Origin: an uncultured Lachnospiraceae bacterium
GTDB taxonomy: Bacteria; Bacillota; Clostridia; Lachnospirales; Lachnospiraceae
Direction of reading: 5' to 3'
Assembly (NCBI GenBank): GCA_910588775.1
Contig: CAJURH010000026.1
Coordinates: 1-33,484, forward strand
Length of the DNA stretch: 33,484 nt
In this document: positions 8,500 to 16,177 of the stretch, piece after piece
How the letters are laid out: each line of letters starts with the position of its first letter
How positions within the stretch are numbered: position 1 is the stretch's first letter
Program-made: the position numbers and the translations under genes
The notes under the pieces: generated by a model
What the model was told of the DNA's origin: nothing
Seen by the model: the letters and a program-made list of their open reading frames with translations, nothing else
Databases searched by the model: none

Positions 8500-8609
8500 T
8501 ATCCGTTCAAAAACCGTTCCACTTTTCTGTAAAATTACCCAGACATCCCCCTAGCGCGACCGCTTACGGCCCATACGCGCTTTTTATCAAAATACCTGGT
8601 TTGCGCAGG
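8500..8609. other. Intergenic region between pfkA promoter and Fe-S protein gene
   Basis: Contains a GCGCG...CGCGC hairpin (about 8553-8580) followed on the plus strand by five T residues. No plus-strand gene ends here, and on the minus strand no T-run follows, so I do not call a terminator. Nothing else is evident. Confidence 0.4.
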
Positions 8610-9491
8610 TCAGATCCGCCCCCTGCCGCCAGACGCTTCCTTTTTTTGTTTTCTTAATTTAAACAGAAATTCCCAGGATATGGCATGGGTAGAGCATACT
8701 TCCTTACATTTTCCACAGCGGATGCATTCTGGGCTGTTTAAGTCCCCCGTCACCTCCACCGCCATGGGGCAGGAACGCTGACATTTTCCACAATCCACAC
8801 ACTTTGACGCATCCAAATGCATCTGGCAGAGACTGAATCGATTGAAAACGGAATAAAACGCTCCCAACGGACACAGATAACGACAAAATGGACGGTGAAT
8901 AAACACAGAAACCATAAGAATCACCGCAAGGATCAGCAATTTCCAGTCAAAGAGTGCGCCCGCCGCTTTCTGCAGCTCTGGGTTAGCCAGCAGAAGAGGA
9001 ATCCCGCCGCTCAGCGTCCCGGCAGGGCAGATGTATTTGCAGAAATACGGCGGCCCCGGCAGAAGAAGAACTAAAAACAAAAAGACCACGTATTTTATGT
9101 ACCGCCCCGGCTTGTCTATTCTCCTGGGCGGCTGGAATTTGGGACCGGGCGCCTTATGCAGCAAGTCCTGCACCAGGCCAAATGGACACAACAGCCCACA
9201 GCTTACCCGCCCCAGCGCAACACCGAAAAGCATCAACAACCCCAATACATAGAAAGGAAAATGTGGTCTGACGCCGCCTACCGCCGTCTGAAGCGCGCCG
9301 ATGGGGCAGGCGCCCAAAGCGCCCGGACAGGAATAACAGTTGAGAACAGGCACGCACACCGCTTTACTGCTTCCTGTGAAAATCCTGCCTCTTCGAAATC
9401 CTGCTGCATATCCGTTGAAGAGAGCTGCCGCAGCCAGCTGCACAATCCGCTGAAATGAAATTTTTATCCGATTCCGATGCACTCCAGGCAT
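8610..9491 (-). CDS. Membrane-bound 4Fe-4S polyferredoxin (NapH/YccM-like)
   Basis: A 293-residue membrane protein with at least four hydrophobic segments and repeated Cys motifs: CYSCPGALGACPIGAL near the N-terminus, paired membrane-edge motifs CGLLCPFG, CKYICPAG and CRYLCPLG, and two classical ferredoxin sites, CVDCGKCQRSCPM and CIRCGKCKEVCS, in the C-terminal cytoplasmic part. This is the NapH/MauN/YccM architecture, which passes electrons across or along the membrane. The start at 9491 (GGCGGT six bases upstream) is preferred to the longer TTG/GTG options. It overlaps the end of the CXXC peptide gene by 28 bases and is the third gene after the TlpA-like lipoprotein, so it likely supplies or takes electrons for that thiol protein (inference). 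Confidence 0.85.
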   Translation of the reverse strand: MPGVHRNRIKISFQRIVQLAAAALFNGYAAGFRRGRIFTGSSKAVCVPVLNCYSCPGALGACPIGALQTAVGGVRPHFPFYVLGLLMLFGVALGRVSCGLLCPFGLVQDLLHKAPGPKFQPPRRIDKPGRYIKYVVFLFLVLLLPGPPYFCKYICPAGTLSGGIPLLLANPELQKAAGALFDWKLLILAVILMVSVFIHRPFCRYLCPLGAFYSVFNRFSLCQMHLDASKCVDCGKCQRSCPMAVEVTGDLNSPECIRCGKCKEVCSTHAISWEFLFKLRKQKKEASGGRGRI

Positions 9492-9598
9492 ATGTTCACC
9501 GCCTTTCCCAACACCTCTAATTGCTCTTGCCTCGCCAGGCCCACTGTAATACACGAAAAAGCCACAGCCAGAACTATGCCTGCCACCACCCTTTTCAC
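9464..9598 (-). CDS. CD1871A-type CXXC-motif small membrane peptide
   Basis: A 44-codon ORF with a GTG start, below the usual ORF size cut-off. The translation begins VKRVVAGIVLAVAFSCITVG, a single hydrophobic helix, and ends with GKAVNICLECIGIG, giving a CXXC pair (Cys37 and Cys40) just before the stop. I recognise this as the CD1871A-type CXXC peptide found in clostridia between a TlpA-like thioredoxin and a 4Fe-4S membrane protein, exactly its place here. The start lies 4 bp after the TlpA stop, with the AGAGAA of the tlpA tail as a weak ribosome site, and its end overlaps the next gene. Translational coupling is likely. The molecular role is unknown; a membrane thiol relay is a reasonable inference. 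Confidence 0.8.
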   Translation of the reverse strand: MKRVVAGIVLAVAFSCITVGLARQEQLEVLGKAVNICLECIGIG

Positions 9599-9602
9599 AT
9601 TT

Positions 9603-10205
9603 CTATTCTCTTTCAACAGTGATTTCTTCCTTTCCCATGGACTTCAGCGCGTCATTGATGGCGTCTGTGTAAGCCGCCGCCAAATCTTCCTGTCCCCCGA
9701 TAATTGTCTCCGCCGCTATATTTCCATCCTTATCAAGGAAAATCGTTGTGGGCGTGTACTGGATCTGGCTGCAGATTTTCTGAAAATCTCCGTCTCCGGA
9801 CAAAAGCGTGGTTCCTTGAAATCCGGCCTCTTCCAATATCTGCCTGGCTTCCTCTTTGGATGCGTCGCCGTCCAGACAGACCGTCAGCGCCTGCACATGA
9901 TCGGGCAGGGCTTTTTCAAATTGCGCCAGATCCGGCATCTCCTCTATGCAGGGCCCGCAAAACAGCGACCAGAAATTGATAACCGTCACATCTTTCTTGG
10001 AAATATCTTCTTGGGTAAAAACATTTTCATCAAGCGTCTTGGCCGTAAACGTGCGCAGACTGCTAAAAGAACTTCCCAAACGCTCCTCTGACCGACCGCT
10101 TTCAGATGCCGGCTCCGTCTCTTCCTTCTGCCCGCATCCGGCAGCCAATACGCCGATTGCAAGGACCCCACTCAAAAAAGCTGCGGTTGATTTTCTTATT
10201 TTCAT
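9603..10205 (-). CDS. TlpA-like thioredoxin-fold lipoprotein
   Basis: A 200-residue lipoprotein. A basic start and hydrophobic stretch end in the lipobox LAAGC (lipidated Cys24), then a polar linker, then a thioredoxin-fold domain with INFWSLFCGPCIEEMPD carrying the redox pair CGPC, and the cis-proline loop YTPTTIF. It would reduce or oxidise thiols outside the membrane. It is the first gene of a three-gene unit with the CXXC peptide and the polyferredoxin. Ribosome site AGGAGG is nine bases before the ATG, and a sigma-A promoter lies just upstream. Confidence 0.92.
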   Translation of the reverse strand: MKIRKSTAAFLSGVLAIGVLAAGCGQKEETEPASESGRSEERLGSSFSSLRTFTAKTLDENVFTQEDISKKDVTVINFWSLFCGPCIEEMPDLAQFEKALPDHVQALTVCLDGDASKEEARQILEEAGFQGTTLLSGDGDFQKICSQIQYTPTTIFLDKDGNIAAETIIGGQEDLAAAYTDAINDALKSMGKEEITVERE

Positions 10206-10240
10206 ATTTTTTACCTCCTAAACGCAAAGAATCCATTCCT

Positions 10241-10269
10241 ATCATAATCATATTCTGCAAAAATGGCAA
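10241..10269 (-). promoter_or_regulatory. Sigma-A promoter of the tlpA redox unit
   Basis: On the minus strand -35 TTGCCA (10264-10269) and -10 TATGAT (10241-10246) are spaced 17 bp, about 35 bp before the tlpA ATG. It lies downstream of the terminator that ends the murI-trx-FTR unit, so the two redox units are separately transcribed. Confidence 0.6.
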
Positions 10270-10339
10270 CAATCTCTATTATTCTACCACCATCGAAACC
10301 CAAAAATGGGAGATGAAATTACGTTTATCTAAAATAGAC

Positions 10340-10375
10340 AAAAAATCACAGAAGACATCCCTGCCTTCTGTGATT
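10340..10375 (-). terminator. Intrinsic terminator of the murI-DUF1934-trx-FTR unit
   Basis: On the minus strand AATCACAGAAG (from 10375 leftward) pairs perfectly with CTTCTGTGATT over 11 bp with a 10-base loop and is followed by a run of T residues (complement of A 10340-10345). It begins 5 bp after the FTR stop codon. Confidence 0.92.
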
Positions 10376-10379
10376 ATTC

Positions 10380-10580
10380 TCACTCTTTATTCTTATAATA
10401 CAGCATACAATGACAATATCCCTCAAAATCCGGATCTTTTATCTGTTCCCTAAATTCCTGGCACATACACTTATTTTCCTCTGTACGCTCCAAACGGCAA
10501 GGGCAGTAGCCACCCGTTTTCTCCAGACCTTCACGGACAGATTTCACCACATTCTCATCGGGATTCAAAGTTATTTTCAT
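10380..10580 (-). CDS. Ferredoxin-thioredoxin reductase catalytic subunit-like protein
   Basis: A 66-residue protein with the FTR signature of three CxC pairs: CPC (Cys26, Cys28), CMC (Cys38, Cys40) and CHC (Cys56, Cys58). In characterised FTRs four of these ligate a [4Fe-4S] cluster and Cys equivalents of 28 and 58 form the disulfide that reduces thioredoxin with electrons from ferredoxin. All six are present. The chosen ATG has GAGG nine bases upstream; a TTG 18 bp earlier would add six residues and overlap the thioredoxin stop. It lies immediately after the thioredoxin gene, its likely partner. No FTR variable subunit is in the window. The protein is much shorter than plant FTR-beta. Confidence 0.85.
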   Translation of the reverse strand: MKITLNPDENVVKSVREGLEKTGGYCPCRLERTEENKCMCQEFREQIKDPDFEGYCHCMLYYKNKE

Positions 10581-10584
10581 CCAA

Positions 10585-10896
10585 CTATACCTCGTCAATA
10601 AATCGTTCCAGGTCTTCTCTCGGCAGAAAACCGGCGGTGCGCTTCACCTCTACGCCATCTTTGAACAACAAAAGCGTAGGCACGGCGGTGATGGAAAACT
10701 GCCGTGCTAAAGCGGACTCTTCGTCCACATTCACCTTCCCCACCAGGAAATCGTCCCGGCTTTCTTCCAGCTCTTCAATGACCGGCGTCAGCATCTGACA
10801 TGGTCCACACCAAGTGGCAAAGAAATCCAGCAACACCGGCCTGTCGGCCTTCTTTACCTGATTTTCAAAATTTTCAGATGTTACATGCATACCCAT
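10585..10896 (-). CDS. Thioredoxin
   Basis: A 103-residue single-domain thioredoxin of normal length, with the active site FFATWCGPC (Cys30, Cys33), the cis-proline loop ITAVPTLLLF and the closing Gly of RTAGFLPRED. It is a cytoplasmic disulfide reductase. The downstream FTR-like gene, 4 bp away, suggests that it is reduced by ferredoxin rather than by NADPH. GGAGG lies nine bases before the ATG. Confidence 0.95.
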   Translation of the reverse strand: MGMHVTSENFENQVKKADRPVLLDFFATWCGPCQMLTPVIEELEESRDDFLVGKVNVDEESALARQFSITAVPTLLLFKDGVEVKRTAGFLPREDLERFIDEV

Positions 10897-10926
10897 AAGA
10901 GTGTGCCTCCTTCCTATTCTATGATA

Positions 10927-11379
10927 TTAGCTCAGCAAAGATAACTGAGAAGCGTCCTTTGGCCGTACATTTACCGTAATATAACAGTCCGCAACGGGTT
11001 CCTCATTTAATTCCAGGAAATAATCCACCTGGATATCTATATTTTCTTCCGACTCTTCACATTTAATTCTGGTGGCGGCTATGCCCATCTGGACACTGCC
11101 AAAAGGAGTCTGGTAAAATGTTATATTCTTCTTCTGGGGGTTGAACACCATATGCACATTGGCCGTTCCTTTCTTGTGGACTTCCATGAACTCACTGTTT
11201 GCCTTGATGATATTTTCTGTGGTTCCGGGAAATCCCTCGAACACCTCGTCAAATTTTATAAAATGTTTACCATTGCGAAAATAATATTCTCCCACGGTCA
11301 CCATTTCTATAGGCTGTGAATCCCGGGTATCCCCCATTACCTGCAGGCCAGTGACACTTACAAATACATCCTTCGTCAT
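10927..11379 (-). CDS. DUF1934 domain protein
   Basis: A 150-residue protein that reads as a beta-barrel (lipocalin-like) protein: VFVSVTGLQVMGDTRDSQPI at the start, YYFRNGKHFIKFDE, and a long C-terminal strand IDIQVDYFLELNEEPVADC. This matches DUF1934, a family of small clostridial and bacillar proteins of unknown function. It sits between murI and thioredoxin. The start at 11379 is chosen because GAGAGG is correctly spaced and the ORF then begins 13 bp after the murI stop; the longer frame would overlap murI. Confidence 0.8.
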   Translation of the reverse strand: MTKDVFVSVTGLQVMGDTRDSQPIEMVTVGEYYFRNGKHFIKFDEVFEGFPGTTENIIKANSEFMEVHKKGTANVHMVFNPQKKNITFYQTPFGSVQMGIAATRIKCEESEENIDIQVDYFLELNEEPVADCYITVNVRPKDASQLSLLS

Positions 11380-11392
11380 ATGTATATCCCTC

Positions 11393-12217
11393 TCAATATT
11401 CTTCAATATCAATTTTCTGCGTCATCCCCACGTCATAGGGCAGAATACTGTTAGCAAAAACTTTGAACTTTTCCGCCAAATCGCTGACAAAGAAACGATA
11501 AGGAAACTCTTTCTCATCGCTGCCTGGATTTGCCAGATCCTTAGCCTTTAACATGCGCTTCAATTCTTGGGCCGTCTCGTAAGCCGGATTTACCAAAGTG
11601 ACGGATTCCCCCATCACCTCTCCGATTACCGACCGCAGAAGCGGATAGTGAGTGCATCCCAACACCAGCGTATCTACCTGCTGCTCTTTCAATTCCGACA
11701 GATACCGCTCTGCCACCTGATGAGTGATCGTATCATGAATCCAGCGCTCCTCCACCAATGGAACAAAAAGAGGGCAGGCTTTCTCAATCACCGTGATCGC
11801 TGGAGCTATATCCTGGATAAATTCCCGGTAAAAATGACTTCCCACCGTTCCTTCCGTGCCGATTACCCCAATCCGCCCATTGACGGTGGTTTGCGCCGCC
11901 ACCTGCGCTCCGGGCTTCACCACCCCAATCATAGGCAGATCGCTCTCCTTTGAAATCTCATCCAGGGCAAAAGCGCTCGCTGTGTTGCAGGCTGCCACAA
12001 TAGCCTTCACCTGCTGGGTCTTAAGGAAACGGATAATCTGACGGGAAAACATCAGTATAGTCTCTCTTGATTTGCTGCCGTATGGAAGCCGGGCCGTGTC
12101 GCCAAAATATACAATATGTTCCGCAGGAAGGTTGCGCATAATCTCCCTGGCTACCGTCAGTCCTCCTACACCGGAGTCGAAAACCCCGATGGGCGCCTCG
12201 GCCAATTCTCTGTTCAT
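11393..12217 (-). CDS. murI: Glutamate racemase
   Basis: A 274-residue MurI that converts L-glutamate to D-glutamate for peptidoglycan. Motifs are GVFDSGVGGLTVAREI (about 12-27), YFGDTARLPYG, the catalytic cysteine in AACNTASAFAL, and the second catalytic cysteine in LVLGCTHYPLL. Both cysteines and the acid Asp in FDSG are present. It is the first gene of a unit with DUF1934, thioredoxin and FTR. Confidence 0.97.
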   Translation of the reverse strand: MNRELAEAPIGVFDSGVGGLTVAREIMRNLPAEHIVYFGDTARLPYGSKSRETILMFSRQIIRFLKTQQVKAIVAACNTASAFALDEISKESDLPMIGVVKPGAQVAAQTTVNGRIGVIGTEGTVGSHFYREFIQDIAPAITVIEKACPLFVPLVEERWIHDTITHQVAERYLSELKEQQVDTLVLGCTHYPLLRSVIGEVMGESVTLVNPAYETAQELKRMLKAKDLANPGSDEKEFPYRFFVSDLAEKFKVFANSILPYDVGMTQKIDIEEY

Positions 12218-12255
12218 TCTCGCCCGCTCCCCCTTCCTTTCTGGATTCTTCGTCT

Positions 12256-12284
12256 ATTCTAACATTCTTTTATTTTCTGCGCAA
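12256..12284 (-). promoter_or_regulatory. Sigma-A promoter of murI
   Basis: On the minus strand -35 TTGCGC (12279-12284) and -10 TAGAAT (12256-12261) are 17 bp apart and about 40 bp before the murI start. Confidence 0.5.
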
Positions 12285-12418
12285 CCGTTGGGGGAAAAAG
12301 TTTGTGAATAGGAAAAAGCGTAGCGGATCTGTAATTTCCTGCTGCAACGCAATAACATTTCCCCCTCACATTTTTATTTATTATAACGTCCCCCGGTCCA
12401 GCCGAAAACCGATTTTCC

Positions 12419-12454
12419 AAAAAAAGAACAGGCAATCCCATCGATTACCTGTCC
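12419..12454 (-). terminator. Intrinsic terminator of the ger operon
   Basis: On the minus strand ACAGGTAATC and GATTGCCTGT form a 10-bp stem with one wobble pair and a five-base loop, followed by TTCTTTTTTT. The stem overlaps the stop codon of the last small ORF, which argues that this ORF is the last gene of the operon. Confidence 0.9.
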
Positions 12455-12648
12455 TCCAATAAATCCTGCAATATTTTACACCTAAACCCAATCTTCACCG
12501 GCGCATCTTCCTGTTCCGTTTCCGAAAAACAATACTGGGGATACATACTCCCCCACCAGGCATACACTGGAGTTTTCAAATAAGAGGGTCGATACACAGC
12601 CAAAGTCACAAATATGCTCATTAGCGCAAGCGCTATATATTTCTTCAA
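12445..12648 (-). CDS. Small membrane-anchored protein at the end of the ger operon
   Basis: A 67-residue ORF with a basic start, a hydrophobic helix (about residues 4-18) and a short polar domain containing YAWWGSMYPQYCFS and KIGFRCKILQDLL (two cysteines). I do not recognise the family. It starts 36 bp after the gerC-like stop and ends inside the operon terminator, so it is probably the fourth gene of the germination operon. The start is uncertain: TTG at 12648, a CTG three codons earlier nearer to AAGGATGG, or an internal ATG. Confidence 0.5.
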   Translation of the reverse strand: MKKYIALALMSIFVTLAVYRPSYLKTPVYAWWGSMYPQYCFSETEQEDAPVKIGFRCKILQDLLEDR

Positions 12649-12684
12649 TTTCCGCAGGCCATCCTTTCCATTATTCTATTCATA

Positions 12685-13302
12685 TTATAAGTATGGCCCA
12701 TCTTCTTTCAATTTAATCAACGGAAGCGCAGGCAATCCCTCCTGCCCATACCAGCTATTATACACCTGCCTAAGAGAGATCCCCGATTTCTTCTGAGAAG
12801 CGGGGCGATTTTCATAAATGCCGACCAAATACTCCCCGATGGACTGGTTATCGTCCCCCTGGAACGCCATAACCGCGTCCACATCATTGGCCCGGAACAC
12901 ATACAGGTCCTCGCCCACCAGGGGATTTTCCTTCAGATAATTAAACAACGACGCGCACTGATTCTGGCGCAGGATGCCCTCCCCTAAAATCAAAACCTGC
13001 AGATGGCTGATATCCAGATATTTCTCCCGGCTTCGGTCATATTCACTGTCAATCTCCTGGAAATTCCGTCCGGACAGAGCCACCGTTTTGGCCGAGTCCC
13101 CTTCCTCTGGTTTGTCCTGCCCGGTGGCGCCTGGAAGATCCGCCATGCCGTAAGCCACCCGATACCGACCATTCTCATAATCCACCGACATCACCAGCGG
13201 ATACAGCCGTTTCTCCGGGTCCACGCCGCTGCACCCGCACAGGGAAACAGCAAAACAGATGGTCAAAACCACAAGAAACAAATATTTTCCCGTCTTTCTC
13301 AT
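12685..13302 (-). CDS. Ger(x)C family germinant receptor lipoprotein, N-terminal domain only
   Basis: A 205-residue lipoprotein. A signal peptide ends in a lipobox at SLCGC, then come features of the GerC N-terminal domain: SGVDPEKRLYPLVMSVDYENG, the motif LDISHLQVLILGEGIL, the permissive LKENPLVGEDLYVF and SLRQVYNSWYGQEGLPALPLI. Family members are normally about 370-400 residues with a large C-terminal domain; this one stops right after the N-terminal domain, and the 230 bp left before the terminator cannot encode the missing part. The start (ATGA overlap with the gerB stop) follows GGCGGAG. GerC is the lipoprotein subunit of the germinant receptor in the spore inner membrane. Confidence 0.75.
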   Translation of the reverse strand: MRKTGKYLFLVVLTICFAVSLCGCSGVDPEKRLYPLVMSVDYENGRYRVAYGMADLPGATGQDKPEEGDSAKTVALSGRNFQEIDSEYDRSREKYLDISHLQVLILGEGILRQNQCASLFNYLKENPLVGEDLYVFRANDVDAVMAFQGDDNQSIGEYLVGIYENRPASQKKSGISLRQVYNSWYGQEGLPALPLIKLKEDGPYL

Positions 13303-14351
13303 TTCTCCGCCGTGCCTCCTTTCCCCCTGCCTTTGCAGCATACAGCCACATACAGTGTAAGGGCGGCAATCAAAGGGGTAATCCCATACATCAGAAATCG
13401 TCCGAACCACTCCTCGATCTGGTATCTGTCAAAAGGATGCATGGCCGCCCCATATACCAGAAGCAACAACCAAATGCGTAGTGGATGAAGCCCCGATTTC
13501 TCCATAATATGGCTTCCGTAGAAGAAAATGCTGCCCAGAGAAAAGAAAAGCCCGTACACCACGAGGGCAATCCACAGCACATCAAATCTGGCCAGAACAT
13601 CTCCCGGTAAATTGGTGCCGGCCATCAACGGCAAAATGGGAAACTGCTCCCGGATCAGCCGTTCCCAGCCAAAGACCGCCTGAGACAACACAAGAGCCGT
13701 CCCCAACATTCCCCCCAGAATCAACACGCCGCTGAAAATAGGCGTTCCTGAACTGTTGGGCTTGGACACTTTCGAGAGCAGAAAGGGCAAAAACCCTAGA
13801 AAAGACAGCGCACAGAATATTCCATACGTGCTATCCAGACCATACTCCCAGCGAAAAGACCCCTGCACCGGATTATTCAGATATGCGCTGTTCCCCTGGA
13901 AACAGGCCAACACATACAAAAGCACGAAGCCGCCCAATACCAGTCCGCAGGAAACCTCCCCGATGCGTCCCCTTTTCTCCAAGCCCATATGGCTTCCAGT
14001 GGCGCATACCGTCAAAATGAGAAGCCCCACCAGCCAGCGGGGAACCCCCGTAATCAGATACGTGCAGACCAATCGGGAAACCGTAGCCAGCAGATACGCG
14101 CCAGTGAGGATGAGAGGAATCATATACAAAAGAGCAATAAACTTCGGCACATTTTGATAAGACGGCGCAATGCGAATCAGTAGAATAATAATAAAATAAT
14201 AAAGAACAAAATTCACCAGAATTCCCAAAAGCCCATTGGCTCCCAGAATATGGTGCGTTCCCGGCAGGCACAGCAGAATGGGAACCAGCAGACTTAAAAT
14301 CATCTGCCGGCCCATCTGCCGATGGGAAATCCTCTGGTTGTCAGCAAACAT
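13299..14351 (-). CDS. GerB family spore germination permease
   Basis: A 350-residue, about ten-helix protein of the GerAB/YndE family within the amino-acid permease superfamily. The N-terminus (RISHRQMGRQMILSLLVPILLCLPG) and the long hydrophobic helices fit. GerB subunits form the germinant-binding part of the receptor. The ATG at 14351 is preferred over a GTG at 14357 because GGAGG is eight bases upstream. Its stop overlaps gerC by four bases (ATGA). Confidence 0.85.
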   Translation of the reverse strand: MFADNQRISHRQMGRQMILSLLVPILLCLPGTHHILGANGLLGILVNFVLYYFIIILLIRIAPSYQNVPKFIALLYMIPLILTGAYLLATVSRLVCTYLITGVPRWLVGLLILTVCATGSHMGLEKRGRIGEVSCGLVLGGFVLLYVLACFQGNSAYLNNPVQGSFRWEYGLDSTYGIFCALSFLGFLPFLLSKVSKPNSSGTPIFSGVLILGGMLGTALVLSQAVFGWERLIREQFPILPLMAGTNLPGDVLARFDVLWIALVVYGLFFSLGSIFFYGSHIMEKSGLHPLRIWLLLLVYGAAMHPFDRYQIEEWFGRFLMYGITPLIAALTLYVAVCCKGRGKGGTAEK

Positions 14352-14356
14352 ACACA

Positions 14357-15841
14357 CTACCTCCCTCTCAAACGCACCTGCTGTTCCTTATTTGCAAAAA
14401 CAGGACGGTACTTCATATCTCGCAGTGGCCAGCGCAAAACGCCGTCCTTCTGCTTTTTGTCCAAATCCTTTGCCACAAACGGCATCAGATACGGAATATG
14501 GAAGCTTTTCAACCCGGCCAGATGGCTAATAACCCCATAGATTCCCAACAAAATGCCGAATATCCCAAGAAAACCCGCTAAAAATATAAATATATATTTC
14601 AACATTCGAAATGGCGCGGAGAACTCCTCGCTGGGAATGGCCAGAGAACCCAGAGCCGTCAGGGCCACAATCATCACCACAATGGGGCTGACCAGGTTGG
14701 CCTCCACCGCCGCCTGGCCGATAATCAAACCGCCCACGATGCCGATGGCGTTTCCCAGCGCACCAGGTATGCGCACCCCCGCCTCCCGAATCAGCTCAAA
14801 AGAAAGCTCCAGGAAAACCAGTTCCACAATGCTGGAAAATGGCACCCCCTGTCGGGCCTCGGCAAAAGACAGTAGCAGATTCGTAGGCAGAACCTGCGTA
14901 TGGAACCGGGTTACCGCCAGATAAAGTCCCGGTAGAAGCGTTGCCGTCAACATGGCCAGATACCGCAGACACCGCAGAAACGACACCAGCTCAAAATGCT
15001 GATATCGGTCCTCACTAACCTGCATAAAATTATGAAACGTGGTAGGCAGAATCAACGCAATGGGCGAATTATCACAAATCAGCACAATTCGTCCATTCAA
15101 CAGCTCCATCGCCGCCCGGTCCGGCCTCTCCGTGGTCTGAAACTGGGGAAACGGAGAATACCAAACTTCCTCCGACAACTGCTGAATCACCCCACTGTCC
15201 ATCACCCCGTCGATTTCAAAAGACGACAAGCGGCTCTTGATTTCCTCCAGCAATTCCTCCGAGGCCAGGTCCTCTACATACAGAAGGTGCATCAGCGTAT
15301 CCGAACGCACGCCGCAATACTCCTCCACAATCTTCAACCGGGTATCCTTCACCCGTTTGCGGATCAGCGCAGAATTGATTTTCACCGAATCGGAAAACCC
15401 TTCTTTAGACCCCCGAAGCACCTTCTCCCGCTCCGCCTCCGTCACCCCCATATTGGGATAACCCTTGCTGGCAATCTTGATGGCCTGATCGAAACCATCC
15501 ATGAAAAAAATGGCGTTGCCCGCCAGCATAGCCTTAAAGGCCGCCTCCATGGTGGGAATCTCGGTCACATCAGAGATACCCAGTGAATTATATTCCAGAA
15601 ATTCCTTCATCTGAGAAGGGGGAATTTCCCAGAAATGATTGATCAACTTGCCAATCACCGAATCTTCCAGCATCATATTGTTAACCGCCACTTCGATATA
15701 GACCACCAGGCAGTCCACCTTCTTCCCCTCGCCCAGACGCATGGGGCGAATGATAATATCGTCACAGTTATTTAACCGTTGGCGGACATACTCCTCGTTG
15801 GCGCGCAGATTGGCCGAAACAGGCGTTTCACAGGCATCCAT
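14357..15841 (-). CDS. GerA family spore germination protein
   Basis: A 494-residue GerA subunit. The soluble N-terminal half shows the family blocks IGKLINHFWEIPPSQM, MEAAFKAMLAGNAIFFMDG, KEGFSDSVKINSALIRKRVKD and EVWYSPFPQFQTTERPDRAA; the C-terminal half has 5-6 membrane helices with ELSFELIREAGVRIPGALG and VGGLIIGQAAVEANLVSP. GerA, GerB and GerC form the nutrient receptor (a channel) of the spore. The start at 15841 has GGAGG nine bases upstream; the longer frame to 15922 has no better site. Confidence 0.92.
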   Translation of the reverse strand: MDACETPVSANLRANEEYVRQRLNNCDDIIIRPMRLGEGKKVDCLVVYIEVAVNNMMLEDSVIGKLINHFWEIPPSQMKEFLEYNSLGISDVTEIPTMEAAFKAMLAGNAIFFMDGFDQAIKIASKGYPNMGVTEAEREKVLRGSKEGFSDSVKINSALIRKRVKDTRLKIVEEYCGVRSDTLMHLLYVEDLASEELLEEIKSRLSSFEIDGVMDSGVIQQLSEEVWYSPFPQFQTTERPDRAAMELLNGRIVLICDNSPIALILPTTFHNFMQVSEDRYQHFELVSFLRCLRYLAMLTATLLPGLYLAVTRFHTQVLPTNLLLSFAEARQGVPFSSIVELVFLELSFELIREAGVRIPGALGNAIGIVGGLIIGQAAVEANLVSPIVVMIVALTALGSLAIPSEEFSAPFRMLKYIFIFLAGFLGIFGILLGIYGVISHLAGLKSFHIPYLMPFVAKDLDKKQKDGVLRWPLRDMKYRPVFANKEQQVRLRGR

Positions 15842-15885
15842 GCACAATACCTCCTTCCTGGGATGAACACACAAAATATTTCTTT

Positions 15886-15915
15886 TATTATGTACCCTTT
15901 TTTCTGTTCCTATTC
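15886..15915 (-). promoter_or_regulatory. Sigma-G-like promoter of the ger operon
   Basis: On the minus strand GAATA (15911-15915) and CATAATA (15886-15892) are separated by 18 bp, which fits the Bacillus sigma-G consensus GNATR-N18-CATNNTA. It lies 45 bp before the gerA ATG, and germinant receptor operons are classical sigma-G targets in the forespore. Confidence 0.65.
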
Positions 15916-16105
15916 CTGACAAACCCTTCTTAATTTTCGTCCATTAAGTTTACTCGAACAAATGCGCTTATAGCAACCTAATCACAAACGGCAGAATCAG
16001 CATAAACACTAATAATACAAAAAGATAAACGTCATCTGCACTATGAAAGTACAGGAGAACTTACAATCTCTTCGATTAAAAGTTATAAATAATTCACTTA
16101 CTGTA
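15916..16105. other. Intergenic region between ger promoter and the XRE unit
   Basis: About 190 bp, AT-rich, with no ORF, no convincing RNA and no repeat that I can identify. Confidence 0.4.
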
Positions 16106-16162
16106 TTGACATCCCATTAATGAAGTGATATATTTATAACTCGAAAGTGAAAAATATATCAC
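16106..16162 (+). promoter_or_regulatory. Consensus promoter with 11-bp dyad, likely XRE operator
   Basis: The -35 is TTGACA (16106-16111), the spacer is 17 bp and the -10 is TATATT (16129-16134). A perfect inverted repeat, GTGATATATTT (16125-16135) and AAATATATCAC (16152-16162), has centres 27 bp apart; the left arm covers the -10. The ribosome site GGAGG follows at 16165-16169. The small XRE regulator encoded two genes downstream is the natural candidate to bind it and repress its own unit. Confidence 0.7.
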
Positions 16163-16177
16163 ATGGAGGAATAGAAC

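Noticed and set aside
8553..8585. GCGCG hairpin followed by T5 on the plus strand as a terminator
   Set aside because: No plus-strand gene ends nearby, and on the minus strand the T-run precedes the stem.
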